Origin: PALSA-607 sp963825425
GTDB lineage: Bacteria; Actinomycetota; Actinomycetes; Acidothermales; Acidothermaceae
Assembly (NCBI GenBank): GCA_963825425.1
Contig: CAWGTF010000013.1
Span: 124,001 to 188,000 of the forward strand
Direction of reading: 5' to 3'
Length of the DNA stretch: 64,000 bases
A program made the translations under genes and the position numbers. Below the pieces are notes generated by a model that searched no databases, was not told where the DNA came from, and saw only the letters and a list, made by a program, of their open reading frames with translations. Shown here one piece after another: positions 47,467-58,733 of the stretch (its first letter is position 1; every line of letters begins with the position of its first letter).

Positions 47467-47490
47467 CTAGTCCCAGCTCGAGCTGCGCAT
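47467..47490 (-). CDS. Seven-residue leader peptide candidate upstream of the EAL gene
   Basis: GGGAGG (47499-47504), an eight-base spacer, then ATG and six sense codons giving M-R-S-S-S-W-D, then TAG. The ribosome binding site is among the best in the window although the product is tiny. Downstream come a GC-rich hairpin and 160 bases later the phosphodiesterase gene. The run of three Ser and one Trp codons might make it a sensing leader. It is too short for homology, so the call rests on signals only. Confidence 0.45.
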   Translation of the reverse strand: MRSSSWD

Positions 47491-47513
47491 AGCGGTTACC
47501 TCCCTTCCGCATC

Positions 47514-47553
47514 GAGGTGACCGCCGTGCGCAGCTGCACGAGTCGGTCACCTC
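47514..47553. repeat. 9-bp inverted repeat with inner palindrome in the divergent promoter region
   Basis: GAGGTGACC (47514-47522) pairs with GGTCACCTC (47545-47553); the 22-base loop contains the palindrome GCAGCTGC. It lies between the leader peptide candidate and the FHA-FtsK gene, so it could be a regulator binding site or RNA hairpin. The remaining stretch to 47884 shows no gene I can support. Confidence 0.55.
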
Positions 47554-47884
47554 ACGACATGCGCCGGCCGACGGGTCCCTTTCGGGCTGTCCAGCGAAGA
47601 AAAGCCAGCAGGCGCCCGTCGTCCGGTACCGCCGATCCTGACGCATTCGCCGGACTTCGTACAGCCAAATGGCGTAATCTGATCACTGAGCCGTTCGGAG
47701 TAGTCACAGCAGGTGATCAGGACGGACCACTCCGCCGGAACGTTGGTCCGTCATCCACAGGCAGGACTGCTCTAGCCCCCGACCAGCTACCCGCGCAAGC
47801 CACACTGTCGGCAGCGGGACACCAGTCCCGGTCACGACACGGTGGGCCGGCCCATGTGGCCCACGTCACCTGGGGGTTGCGGCA

Positions 47885-50800
47885 TGAGGACGACGGTGAC
47901 GGTGGTGACGGCTGGGAACGGCCGCCGCGCCGACGTGACGATCGAGGCGCCGGCAACCACTCCGCTCGCCGAGATCCTGAGCCGCCTCCGGGAGCGTCGT
48001 TAGCGCGCCGCCCGATGCCACGGCGACTGTTGGGGCGCGCGACGCGACCGGCTCCGCGAGCGACGGCCGTGTTCGGGGACGGCGCGCTGCGCGACGGAGC
48101 GATCGTCACCTTCGGCGCGCACCCGGCGTCCACCAACAACACCGGGAGGTACCTGGAACTCCGGGTGGTTGCTGGTCCGTTTGCGGGAGACATCCACCCG
48201 CTCGCCATGGGCACGTCCTGGGTTGGCCGCGGCCAACTCGCCAGCGATCGCGATCGACGATCCCGGCATCTCCCGGCGACATGCGCTGCTCAGGATCGAT
48301 CCGGACGGCGTCAGGCTGGCCGACGCGGGTTCGACGAACGGCACGACCATCGACGGCGTGGCTATAGGTGCGCGCCCTGTCCCTCTACAACAAGGCATGC
48401 GCCTGCGGATGGGTTCATCGACGCTCACCGTGGCGATGCCCGACGCTGCTGCCGATGTCGGTAAGGCCGACCGCCGACGGGCATCTGTCGTTCAACCGGC
48501 CGCCGCGACTCGACGCCCCAGATCCCACCGCGGCCCGCGTCAGGATCGGGTTCCCCGGCAGAGCCGGCCGTCCGGGGGCGCAATCGTCTTCCGTTGGTAA
48601 CAACGATCGCGCCCCTCGTCGGCGGCGTCGTACTGGCAGCCATCATGCGGCGACCGGAGTACTTGCTGTTCACCGTCCTGTCGCCGCTGATGATGGCCGG
48701 CCAATGGGTGTCAGACCTTTCCGGCCACCGCAAGGCGACTCGTGCAGACCGCGCAACCTACGAGGCGGCGCTGAGAAAGGCGTCGCGAGCAGTCGCCGAG
48801 GCCGTGTCGGCCGAGGCGATCGTCCGCCGTGGCCGAGCGCCGGACGCCGTGACCTTGTCGAAGACGGCCAGCGCACCAAGCGCACGGCTGTGGGAGCGTC
48901 GGCGCGATGACTCCGACTTCCTGCTCCTCAACCTCGGCTGCGGAACTGTGTTGGCGGACATCGACGTCGTCATTGACGGACTCGGGACAGCCGTCCCTCC
49001 ACCGTCCGTGCACGACGTTCCGGTGACTGTTGGGTTGGCCAAGGTCGGCGTGCTCGGCATCGCGGGTCCGCGCGGCGCAAGAACGGCCATGGCGCGCGCG
49101 ATCGTCGGTCAGTTGGCCGTGCTGCATAGCCCGCGTGATCTCACGCCTCGTGCTGCTCACGGAGGCCGCGCGCGCGCGAGGAGTGGGGCTGGCTGCGCTG
49201 GCTACCGCATGCCAAGCCGGTCGCAGACGCCGGTTGTCAGGTACTGCTCGGCATCGACGCCGATAGCGTGACCGCCCGAGTTGCCGAGCTGGCCACACTG
49301 ATCGAGGCCCGGCGCCAGGCAGTCAGCGGCGGTAAGCCGCGCGCAGTCGTGGTGCTCGTCGACGGCGCGCGCGCGATTCGCCGCACGGCCGCCTTGGCTG
49401 AGGTACTCGCGGGCGGTCCCGATGTCGGCGTGTACGCCATCTGCCTCGACGAGATGACAGCGCACCTGCCGGAGGAGTGCGGTGCAGTAGCTGTGGCGAC
49501 AACTGCTACCGGCCTGAGCCGGCCGACCTGAGCGGGCCGACCCTGAGCAGGCCGACGGGGTGGCAACCACCCTGCTGCTCGCGATACCCGGCGTCCCGGG
49601 TGCGCAAGACGCGATCCCCGACGGCACGTCGATTGCCTGGGCTGACCGCCTGGCCCGCGCGCTGGCGCCGCTACGCGACGACAGCCCCGGCAGAGCCGGC
49701 ACGCTGCCCGCAGCAGTGCGCTGGCTTGACATCGCCGGCTTCGGTGCCGACATGGCCGGCTGATCTGGTCACTCGCTGGCGGGCCAACGTCGGCAACACC
49801 AGCGTGCTTGTTGGCACCGCATCCGACGCGGGCTTCGTCGTCGACATCGCGCGCGATGGTCCACACGCCTTGATCGCAGGCACGACCGGCTCAGGCAAGA
49901 GTGAGTTTCTCCAAACACTCGTCGCGTCACTCGCCTGCGCCAACCGTCCTGACGAACTCACGTTCGTCCTTGTCGACTACAAGGGCGGCGCGGCGTTTGG
50001 CGCGTGCGCGGCACTGCCGCACACCGTCGGTGTCGTGACTGATCTCGACGGTCGACTCGTCGAGCGCGCGCTAGCCTCGCTCCAGGCGGAACTCAAACGA
50101 CGCGAAGCAGCACTCGCAGCTGCCGGCGCACCCAACCTCGAGGTGTTCCGCGCCGGCGGCGGCGTGCTAGCTCGACTCATCATCGTGGTCGACGAATTCG
50201 CATCTCTGGCTGAGGAATTGCCCGACTTCGTCGGCGGTCTCGTTGGGATCGCTCAACGGGGGCGGTCACTCGGCGTCCACCTCGTACTGGCGACGCAACG
50301 ACCCGAGGGTGTGGTCAGCGCCGACATCCGCGCCAACACCAATCTGCGCATCTGTCTCGGCGTCGTGCGCGAATCCGAGTCGCGCGACGTGATCGACGCC
50401 ACCGACGCCGCCCGCATCAGCCGGGCAACGCCTGGCCGAGGCTATGCCCGCACCGGGCATGGCGAGCTCCAGGCGTTCCAGTCTGGCCGAGTTGGTGGCC
50501 TGCCCGCTGATGAAGCAGATAGCGGCCGCGTCGACGTCCAGCTGTCGCCGTTGCAATCGCTCTGCGTGCCGCGCGTGCTCCCCTCAGCCAAACCCGCGAC
50601 GAGTGCGGCTGCATCGACAGATCTCGACACGCATCGTCGCGGCGTGTCGCGCGGCAGCCCACCAGCTCGGTCTTGCGGCACCGAGGTCTCCGTGGTTGCC
50701 GCCATTACCTGCGCTGATCCCGACCGAAACGGCGCGAGCCCCACGCCCACTGACCGCGATACTCGCCGTGCTGGATCTGCCGGCCGCACAGACGCGCCAA

Positions 50801-52345
50801 AACTACGCAATCGACCTCACCCGAATCGGGCATCTCGTCATCGCCGGCAGCGCAAGAAGCGGACGGACGACGGCATTGCGCACCATCGTCGGCGGGCTGG
50901 CTGGCTCGACGTCCGTTCGCGATCTCCACGTGTACGCCATTGATTGCGCCGGCGGTTCGCTGGCGGCGTTGGCCACGTTTCCGCACTGCGGCGCGACGAT
51001 CGCAGCGCACGAGCACGAGCGAGTCCGACGGTTGCTTTCGGTGTTGAAAGCGGAGTTGGTGCGCAGACAGAGCATGTTCGCGACAGAAGGGTTCGGCTCA
51101 CTCACCGAACAGCGCGCGCAGTCTTCGCGTCCACTGCCTCACGTCGTCCTGCTTGTCGACGGGTGGGAAGCGTTGCTTTCAACCTTCGAAGACCTCGATT
51201 CGGGCGTCGTGATCGACGCGAGCATGCGACTGCTGCGCGAAGGCGCATCGGTCGGAATCCACCTGGTCGTCACCGCCGACCGCGCAGGACTTGTCGGCCG
51301 GCTCGCCTCTACGGTCGAAAGCCGGCTGGTGCTCCGGCTGGCCGACCGCAGCGACTTCTCGCTGATCGGTCTATCGGCGCGAGCGGTACCCGCTGAGATG
51401 CCTGCCGGCCGCGGCTTCTTCACCGACACGCTCACGGAAGCGCAAGTGTGCACGATCAGCCGTGATCCGGCAGGGCCGGCGCAACTCGCCGCGCTCGCTG
51501 CGATCGCTGCTACCGCGCGGCTGCGTGACGACGACGTGCCGCGGCAGCTGTGGCCGCGTCGTGTCGACCCGCTGCCGTCCGTCATCACCACAGCTGAGAT
51601 CGGCACGGCTCTGGGTGCCACGTCGCCGCGCGCGGGGTCTGCGCTGGTGACGCTCGGCGTCGGCGGCGACGAACTCGCCGCAGTAACGATCGATTTGCTC
51701 GAGTCCGGACCCGGTTTCCTCATCGCAGGTCCTCCGCGGTCAGGCCGCAGCACCGCGCTAGCAACCGTGGCAGCCGGTCTACGCGCCGCCGGCTGGCGAC
51801 TCGTCGCAGTGACACCACGCGATTCCGTCGTCCGCGACTACGCCCACGAGGTCTTCGATGCGACGCAGTTCGGGGTCGACGCCGCATTCGATCGCGGTCT
51901 GGGCCGGCTTGCCGTCCTTGTCGACGACGCCGAGATCGTCGCCGATTCACCCGCGGCCGGAGTACTCGATCGGCTCATGCGCACTGCGCGCGACAGCGGG
52001 CACCTCGTGGTCATCGCCGGAACCACGGAGGAGCTGTCGATCGGCTTTCGCGGCTTCGTGGTCGATGTGCGGCGAGCACGCACCGGCCTGCTGCTTGCAC
52101 CGCGCGGTCCACTCGACGGCGAGGTCCTGGGCGTGCGGCTGCCGCGATCAACAGGGGAAGCCGTGCCGGTGGGCCGTGGGCAACTGATCGTCCGAGGAGT
52201 GGCTACACCGCTCCAGGTCGCGCTGCCGACGCCGATCGATCGGCCCGGCCGTCAGCCCCAGACCGTCACCGAGAGGGTGCCGAGCGCGACGCCGCCCTGT
52301 GATGCGCTGACGTTGACGACGCCGTCTGAAGCGGCCGTGAAGTAG
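47885..52345 (+). CDS. EssC/EccC-like FHA - transmembrane - triple FtsK/SpoIIIE ATPase (frameshifted)
   Basis: About 1,480 aa over several frames. ATG 47885 gives MRTTVTVVTAGNGRRADVTIEAP, like EssC N-termini. Then an FHA domain (GTSWVGRG, ISRRHALLRIDPDGVRLADAGSTNGTTIDG), two helices (APLVGGVVLAAIM and YLLFTVLSPLMMAG), and a helical region. Three FtsK-type ATPase modules follow: D1 (about 665) with GTTGSGKSE, VLVDYKGGAAF, IIVVDEFASLAEELPDF and LATQRPEGVV; D2 (about 987) with GSARSGRTTA and VLLVDGWEALL; D3 (about 1281) with GPPRSGRSTA and AVLVDDAE. In D2 and D3 the P-loop Lys is Arg. This is the motor of type VII-like secretion, but no WXG100, EccB/EccD or EsaA/EssA/EssB gene is in the window. 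Frame breaks: about 48000, 48235, 48475, 48590, 49145, 49510, 49760 and 50620. Confidence 0.85.
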
Positions 52346-52822
52346 CCGTTCGCGCCGGCGAGCGGGGTGATGAACTGGGCCGAGGCCGGGATGAGGTTGA
52401 ACGTGATGGGCGTACCAGCCGCGGCCTGCGGCACGTCGACCTTCAGGATCGACCCGCGGTGCACCCTGATCTGGAAGCCGGTCTTGGTCGCGGGCGCCTC
52501 GATGTTGGCCACCGGCGGCCCGCCCGGAACGATGCTCGATACCGGGGTGGGCAGCGCTGCGGTCGGTGACGCGGGCGCACTAGCCGAGAAGAGTGCGCTC
52601 GATGCCGCCGCAGACGACGCCGGCGCCGACGCACCCGAACTCACCGCAGCGGATGCCGGACCAGATGACGACGGAGTCGCTGTGGACTTGGCCGCGGTGC
52701 AGCCGGCCAGGAACGTGACCGAAGCCACGACGGTGCCTGCGGCAACGAGAGCCAAGCGGGGGCCTCGCGCGCCACGCGCAGGCAAGGGGACGGCGTTTGG
52801 TCGGGGTGTCGTAGGAGCTCAT
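52252..52822 (-). CDS. Putative secreted lipoprotein, beta-rich C-terminal domain (frameshifted)
   Basis: About 190 aa. Start is probably ATG 52822 (MSSYDTPTKRRP), with one indel near 52780 leading into RGPRLALVAAGTVVASVTFLAGC, a signal peptide with lipobox LAGC. A 75-residue Ser/Ala/Pro linker follows, then a compact domain of about 90 residues (GFQIRVHRGSILKVDVPQAAAGTPITFNLIPASAQFI...GGVALGTLSVTVWG) that looks like a small beta-sandwich. No family recognised. Its 3' end overlaps the end of the convergent FHA-FtsK frame by about 90 bases. Confidence 0.68.
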
Positions 52823-52859
52823 CGGTCCACCCTAACCCGGCGCCCCCGCCGAGCCCGCC

Positions 52860-53342
52860 TCAGACTCTTGTGTCGGGGTGGGTGTGCGCCCCAGGAGCGG
52901 ACGACTCGATCCACGCCAAGAAGCCGGTCAGGGCCGCATCACTCATCGCCAACTCGACGTCCAGCGCATCGCCTTGCCTCGTGATGATGTTGCAGCTGAC
53001 GACCACGGCACCGTGCGGCGCGGCGAGCAACTCGGCTCCGTGCGGGTAGCGACGGCCGGTGATCTCGACGCTGCGGCGCACGAACGTCCACCTGGGTTGG
53101 TAGCCCAGGCTCAGCAACGGGAACCACTGGAGGTCCTCGGGGGTGTAGCGGGCGATCCCGGTGTGCCAGCCACTGGTTTGCCACCACCTGCGCGGGCGCG
53201 CACCTTCAAGACGTAGGCCGCAATGCAGCGTCGCGCCGCGACGGCCGAGCAGTGAACGACGCAGCATCCAGGTCAGCACGAGAAGCCCGAGGAGCAGCAC
53301 AAACCAGCCGGCGCCATCGAGAAAGTCCAGAACGGCTCTCAT
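52860..53342 (-). CDS. DUF2550 domain protein
   Basis: Intact 160-aa protein: one N-terminal helix (GWFVLLLGLLVLTWMLRRSLLGRRG) and a cytoplasmic PH-like domain (GIARYTPEDLQWFPLLSLGYQPRWTFVRRSVEITGRR...HGAVVVSCN). DUF2550 proteins follow atpC in most actinobacteria (Rv1312 in Mycobacterium). ATG 53342 lies shortly after the atpC stop. Function unknown; position suggests co-expression with ATP synthase. Confidence 0.88.
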   Translation of the reverse strand: MRAVLDFLDGAGWFVLLLGLLVLTWMLRRSLLGRRGATLHCGLRLEGARPRRWWQTSGWHTGIARYTPEDLQWFPLLSLGYQPRWTFVRRSVEITGRRYPHGAELLAAPHGAVVVSCNIITRQGDALDVELAMSDAALTGFLAWIESSAPGAHTHPDTRV

Positions 53343-53367
53343 CGTCGGCGCCCCCTGCCCGCGAACG

Positions 53368-53765
53368 TCAGAGCGGCTGGCCGGCGGCCGCGAGTCGCGC
53401 TCGCGCCCGCGCAGCGGCGGACTCGCTCGAGTCGTCGCCCGCATCGCGCAGCCGTCGATGGCCCGCTCGAGTGCCGCCCGTGCCCGGTCGACGTCGATCT
53501 CGTCGGACAGTTCGGCGGTCTCGGTGAGGATCGTCACGACGTCGTTGCTGACGGACAGGAAGCCGCCATGGGTCGCCGCCTCGATACCGTCGCCCGCCTC
53601 GCCGCCGCTGATGCGAACGGTGAAGCCTTCTGCGAGCACGCCGAGCAGCGAGATGTGGCCGGGCAAGATGCCGAGTTCGCCGTCGAGCGTGCGCGCGACA
53701 ACGAAGTTGGCCTCCCCCGACCACACCCTGCGCTCGGCCGAGACGAGCTCGACGGTCAACGGCAC
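53368..53765 (-). CDS. atpC: ATP synthase F1 epsilon subunit (one frameshift)
   Basis: About 132 aa, rotor subunit that also inhibits ATP hydrolysis. VPLTVELVSAERRVWSGEANFVVARTLDGELGILPGHISLLGVL is the N-terminal beta-sandwich; ATHGGFLSVSNDVVTILTETAELSDEIDVDRARAALERA leads into the C-terminal helices. One indel near 53445 moves the last 25 residues (ending RARARLAAAGQPL) to another frame. GTG 53765 follows the atpD stop closely. Confidence 0.93.
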
Positions 53766-53781
53766 GACAGCCCTCCCCTGG

Positions 53782-55260
<1,479 letters not shown>

Positions 55261-55266
55261 GAGTTC

Positions 55267-56170
55267 TCACTCGCTCCCGGTAGCGGCGAGCGCGTCGGCG
55301 CCACCGACGATCTCGCTGATTTCCTGTGTGATGTCGGCCTGGCGAGCGGCGTTCGCCAGCCGGGTGTAGGTCTTGATGAGTTCTTCTGCGTTGTCGGTCG
55401 CCGACTTGCATGCGCGACGACGAGCCGCGAGCTCAGAGGCAGCGCCCTGCAGCAGGGCGTTGTAGACGCGCGCTTCGACGTAGCGCGGAAGCAGCGCATC
55501 GAGCACGCCCTCCGCACTCGGTTCGAACTCGTACGACGGCAGCGGGCCGCCAGCGGGTTCGTCGGTGGTCTCCTCGATCTCGAGCGGCAGCACCCGCCGG
55601 ATCACCGGCGTCTGGGTGAGCATCGAGACGAACTGCGTGTAGACGATGTGGATCTCGTCGACACCACCCTCGTCGGTCGGCGTGTTGAACGCCCTGATCA
55701 ACGTGTCGGCGACGTCCTTGGCGTTCAGGTAACTCGGACTCTCGGAGAAACCGCTCCACTCACCCGCGATGAACCGATCACGGAAGCGGTAGTACGCCAG
55801 CCCCTTGCGGCCCACGATGTAGGGCAACACGTCGAAGCCGCTCCCCCGCAAGAACGCGGTGAGCGACTCGCCTTCCTTCAGCACGTTCGAGCTGTACGCA
55901 CCGGCGAGGCCGCGGTCGCTCGTGACGAGCAGGACGGCGGCCGTCGTGGCGTTCTCGTGCTTCGAAGTCAGCGGGTGGTCGATCCTTCGATTGACTCGCG
56001 ACCGCCGAGACCGCTCGGGTGATCGCCTCCGCGTACGGCGTGGAGGCTGCCACTCGTTGTTGCGCCTTGATCATGCGAGACGCCGCGATCAGTTCAAAGG
56101 CGCGGGTGATCTTCGCCGTGGCCCGCACTGACTTGATGCGGCGGCGATAGACCCGGACCTGAGCTCCCAT
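55267..56170 (-). CDS. atpG: ATP synthase F1 gamma subunit (frameshifted)
   Basis: About 301 aa, central rotor shaft. MGAQVRVYRRRIKSVRATAKITRAFELIAASRMIKAQQRV is the N-terminal coiled-coil helix; after an indel near 55985 the path continues ATTAAVLLVTSDRGLAGAYSSNVLKEGE, and the C-terminal helix is YNALLQGAASELAARRRACKSATDNAEELI. In that helix the usual ARQRAMKSATDNA reads ARRRACKSATDNA, possibly compensating base errors. Lies between atpA and atpD. Confidence 0.95.
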
Positions 56171-56182
56171 ATCGCGACCTAC

Positions 56183-57826
56183 CTACTTCTCGCCCGGCAG
56201 GTGCTTGCGGACCTTCTCGTTGGCCATCGTCGACTCGTCGAGGTCCGCCGCCTGCTCGTTGCCGAGGAGCGACTTGCCCTCGTGGGTCTCGAAGCTCTTC
56301 TTGAAGCTCGTGATCGCCTCGTTCAAGCTTTCGGCGGTCGCGTCGGAGAGCTGCTTGGTCTGCGCGATGTCATCGAGGATGCCCTTGTGCTGCAGGCGCA
56401 AGTTCTCGAGGAACTCCTTCTCGAAGCGCCGGATGTCAGACACCGGAACCTCGTCGAGCTGGCCGGTGGTGCCGGCCCAGATCGAGACGACCTCGTGCTC
56501 GACCGGGAACGGCGAGTACTGCGCCTGCTTGAGCAACTCGACGAGTCGCGAACCGCGCTCGAGTTGCGAGCGCGATGCGGCGTCGAGGTCGGAGCCGAAG
56601 GCCGCGAACGCCTCGAGCTCGCGGAACTGCGCGAGGTCGAGCCGCAGCCGGCCAGCCACCGAACGCATCGCCTTGATCTGCGCGGAACCACCGACTCGCG
56701 ACACCGAGATGCCGACGTTGATGGCCGGCCGCACGCCCGAGTTGAAGAGGTCGGTCTCGAGGAAGATCTGACCGTCGGTGATCGAGATCACGTTGGTCGG
56801 GATGTAGGCGGAGACGTCGTTGCCCTTGGTCTCGATGATCGGCAACCCGGTCATCGACCCACCGCCGAGCTCGTCGGACAGCTTCGCGCAGCGCTCGAGC
56901 AACCGCGAGTGCAAGTAGAAGACGTCGCCGGGGTAGGCCTCACGACCGGGCGGACGGCGCAGCAGCAGCGACACCGTGCGGTAGGCCTCGGCCTGCTTGG
57001 AGAGGTCGTCGAACACGATCAGCACGTGCTCGCCCTTGTACATCCAGTGCTGACCGATGGCCGAGCCGGTGTACGGCGCGAGGTACTTGTAGCCGGCCGC
57101 GTCAGACGCGGGAGCCGCAACGATCGTCGTGTACGCCAGCGCGCCGGCTTCCTCGAGGACGCCGCGGATGCCGGCGATCGTCGAGCCTTTCTGACCGATC
57201 GCGACGTAGATGCACTTGACCTGCTGCTTGGGGTCGCCGGTTTCCCAGTTCGCCTTCTGGTTGATGATCGTGTCGATGGCGACGGCGGTCTTGCCGGTCT
57301 GGCGGTCGCCGATGATCAGCTGCCGCTGGCCGCGGCCGATCGCGGTCATCGCGTCGATGGCCTTGATCCCGGTCTGCAACGGCTCCTTCACCGGCTGGCG
57401 CTGCACGACGGTCGGCGCCTGGATCTCCAGCGCACGACGGCCTTCTGACACGATGTCGCCCAGACCGTCGATCGGGTCGCCGAGCGGGTTGATCACCCGG
57501 CCGAGAAAGCCGTCGCCGACGGGCACCGACAGGATCTCGCCGGTGCGCTTGACGACCTGGCCCTCTTCGATGCCCGCGAACGGACCGAGGATGACGGCAC
57601 CGATCTCGCGGACGTCGAGGTTCAGCGCGATGCCGAGCGTGCCGTCGGCGAAGCGCAGCAACTCGTTGGCCATCGTCGACGGCAGGCCTTCGATGCGCGC
57701 GATGCCGTCGCCGGCTTCGGTCACCCGGCCGACCTCTTCACGCGATGCGACGTCGGGGGTGTACGACGACACGAAACGCTCGAGCGCGTCGCGGATCTCC
57801 TCCGGGCGGATCGTGAGCTCTGCCAT
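56183..57826 (-). CDS. atpA: ATP synthase F1 alpha subunit
   Basis: Intact 547-aa regulatory nucleotide-binding subunit. MAELTIRPEEIRDALERFVSSY, GDGIARIEGLPSTMANELLRF, Walker A GDRQTGKTAVAIDTI, the arginine-finger region SVSRVGGSAQIKAMR and LLKQAQYSPFPVEHEV. The C-terminus is about 25-30 residues longer than in E. coli, with a charged tail (ADLDESTMANEKVRKHLPGEK), as often seen in actinobacteria. ATG 57826; 12 bases before atpG. Confidence 0.98.
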   Translation of the reverse strand: MAELTIRPEEIRDALERFVSSYTPDVASREEVGRVTEAGDGIARIEGLPSTMANELLRFADGTLGIALNLDVREIGAVILGPFAGIEEGQVVKRTGEILSVPVGDGFLGRVINPLGDPIDGLGDIVSEGRRALEIQAPTVVQRQPVKEPLQTGIKAIDAMTAIGRGQRQLIIGDRQTGKTAVAIDTIINQKANWETGDPKQQVKCIYVAIGQKGSTIAGIRGVLEEAGALAYTTIVAAPASDAAGYKYLAPYTGSAIGQHWMYKGEHVLIVFDDLSKQAEAYRTVSLLLRRPPGREAYPGDVFYLHSRLLERCAKLSDELGGGSMTGLPIIETKGNDVSAYIPTNVISITDGQIFLETDLFNSGVRPAINVGISVSRVGGSAQIKAMRSVAGRLRLDLAQFRELEAFAAFGSDLDAASRSQLERGSRLVELLKQAQYSPFPVEHEVVSIWAGTTGQLDEVPVSDIRRFEKEFLENLRLQHKGILDDIAQTKQLSDATAESLNEAITSFKKSFETHEGKSLLGNEQAADLDESTMANEKVRKHLPGEK

Positions 57827-57896
57827 CAGTCCATCCTCGTTCGTGGGTTTCGTAGAACCAGTAGAACCAGCTGCGCGGACGTCGAGCGTGCCCGGG

Positions 57897-58733
57897 CTAC
57901 TCAAGACGTCGCCGTGCCTGCGCCAGCCGACCGGCAACCGACCCGTCAAGGACTTCGTCGCCGACGTGCACGACGACGCCACCGACGATGTCGGCGTCGA
58001 CTTCGATCTGCAGATGGACTTCGTGACCGTAGAGACCGGCAAGTGCTGCCTGCAGGCGGGTGATCTCCGCATCGGTGAGTCCGACGGCGGTGGTCACTCG
58101 GGCGACCAGCCGGGCACGACGTCGAGACGCGATGTCGGTGTAGTCGCCGATCGCGTCCTCCGGTGCGCGACCACGCGGACGAGTCGCAACCTGCGTCAAC
58201 AGCCGGAGCGTGACCGGACGCGCCTTGTCCTCGACGAGCGCGCTGACCAACGAAATCTTGTTGTCGTCCGGCAGTGCCGGATCGGCAAGAGCTGCCCGCA
58301 GACCGGCGTTCGCCTCGACAATGCGGCCGAACCGAAACAGCTCGTCCTCGACGTCGTCGGACTCGCCTGCGAGGTGGCCGCTGCCGGGATGCGCGTCGGC
58401 CTCGATCAACATCGCGAGCACGGCGAGCGTCTCGATGGAATCCGCTAGGTCGCGCATCCGTGACCACCGGGCGCGGACGACCTCGGTCACGATCCGAAGC
58501 GTGACGTCGGACACATGCGGGCCGAGCACGGCCGCGATCAGGCCCGCCTTGCGGTCGGCGTCCATCGACGGGTCGGACAGCGCGCGTCGCAGGCCAACCT
58601 GCGCATCGAGGACGGCTACGACACCGAACAGCTCTTCTCCGACGCCTCCGGCACCGGACGCCTGAGCCCCGGAGAGCTCACCTTCAACGAAGGCCCACGT
58701 CTGCGCGAGCGCCTCCCGACTGGCTCCCTGCAT
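57897..58733 (-). CDS. atpH: ATP synthase F1 delta subunit
   Basis: Intact 278-aa stator subunit. The N-terminal helical bundle (SREALAQTWAFVEGELSGAQ...ELFGVVAVLDAQVGLRRALSDPS) binds F1-alpha; the C-terminal part carries ARVTTAVGLTDAEITRLQAALAGLYGHEVHLQIEVDADIVGGVVVHVGDEVLDGSVAGRL, the family signature. Longer than the 177-aa E. coli form but matching actinobacterial OSCP-like deltas. The ATG shares one base with the atpF stop (TGATG). Confidence 0.96.
   Translation of the reverse strand: MQGASREALAQTWAFVEGELSGAQASGAGGVGEELFGVVAVLDAQVGLRRALSDPSMDADRKAGLIAAVLGPHVSDVTLRIVTEVVRARWSRMRDLADSIETLAVLAMLIEADAHPGSGHLAGESDDVEDELFRFGRIVEANAGLRAALADPALPDDNKISLVSALVEDKARPVTLRLLTQVATRPRGRAPEDAIGDYTDIASRRRARLVARVTTAVGLTDAEITRLQAALAGLYGHEVHLQIEVDADIVGGVVVHVGDEVLDGSVAGRLAQARRRLE

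Noticed and set aside
47885..52345. DNA translocase FtsK/SpoIIIE for chromosome segregation
   Set aside because: FHA domain, only two membrane helices and three tandem ATPase modules do not fit FtsK, which has one motor and a gamma domain.
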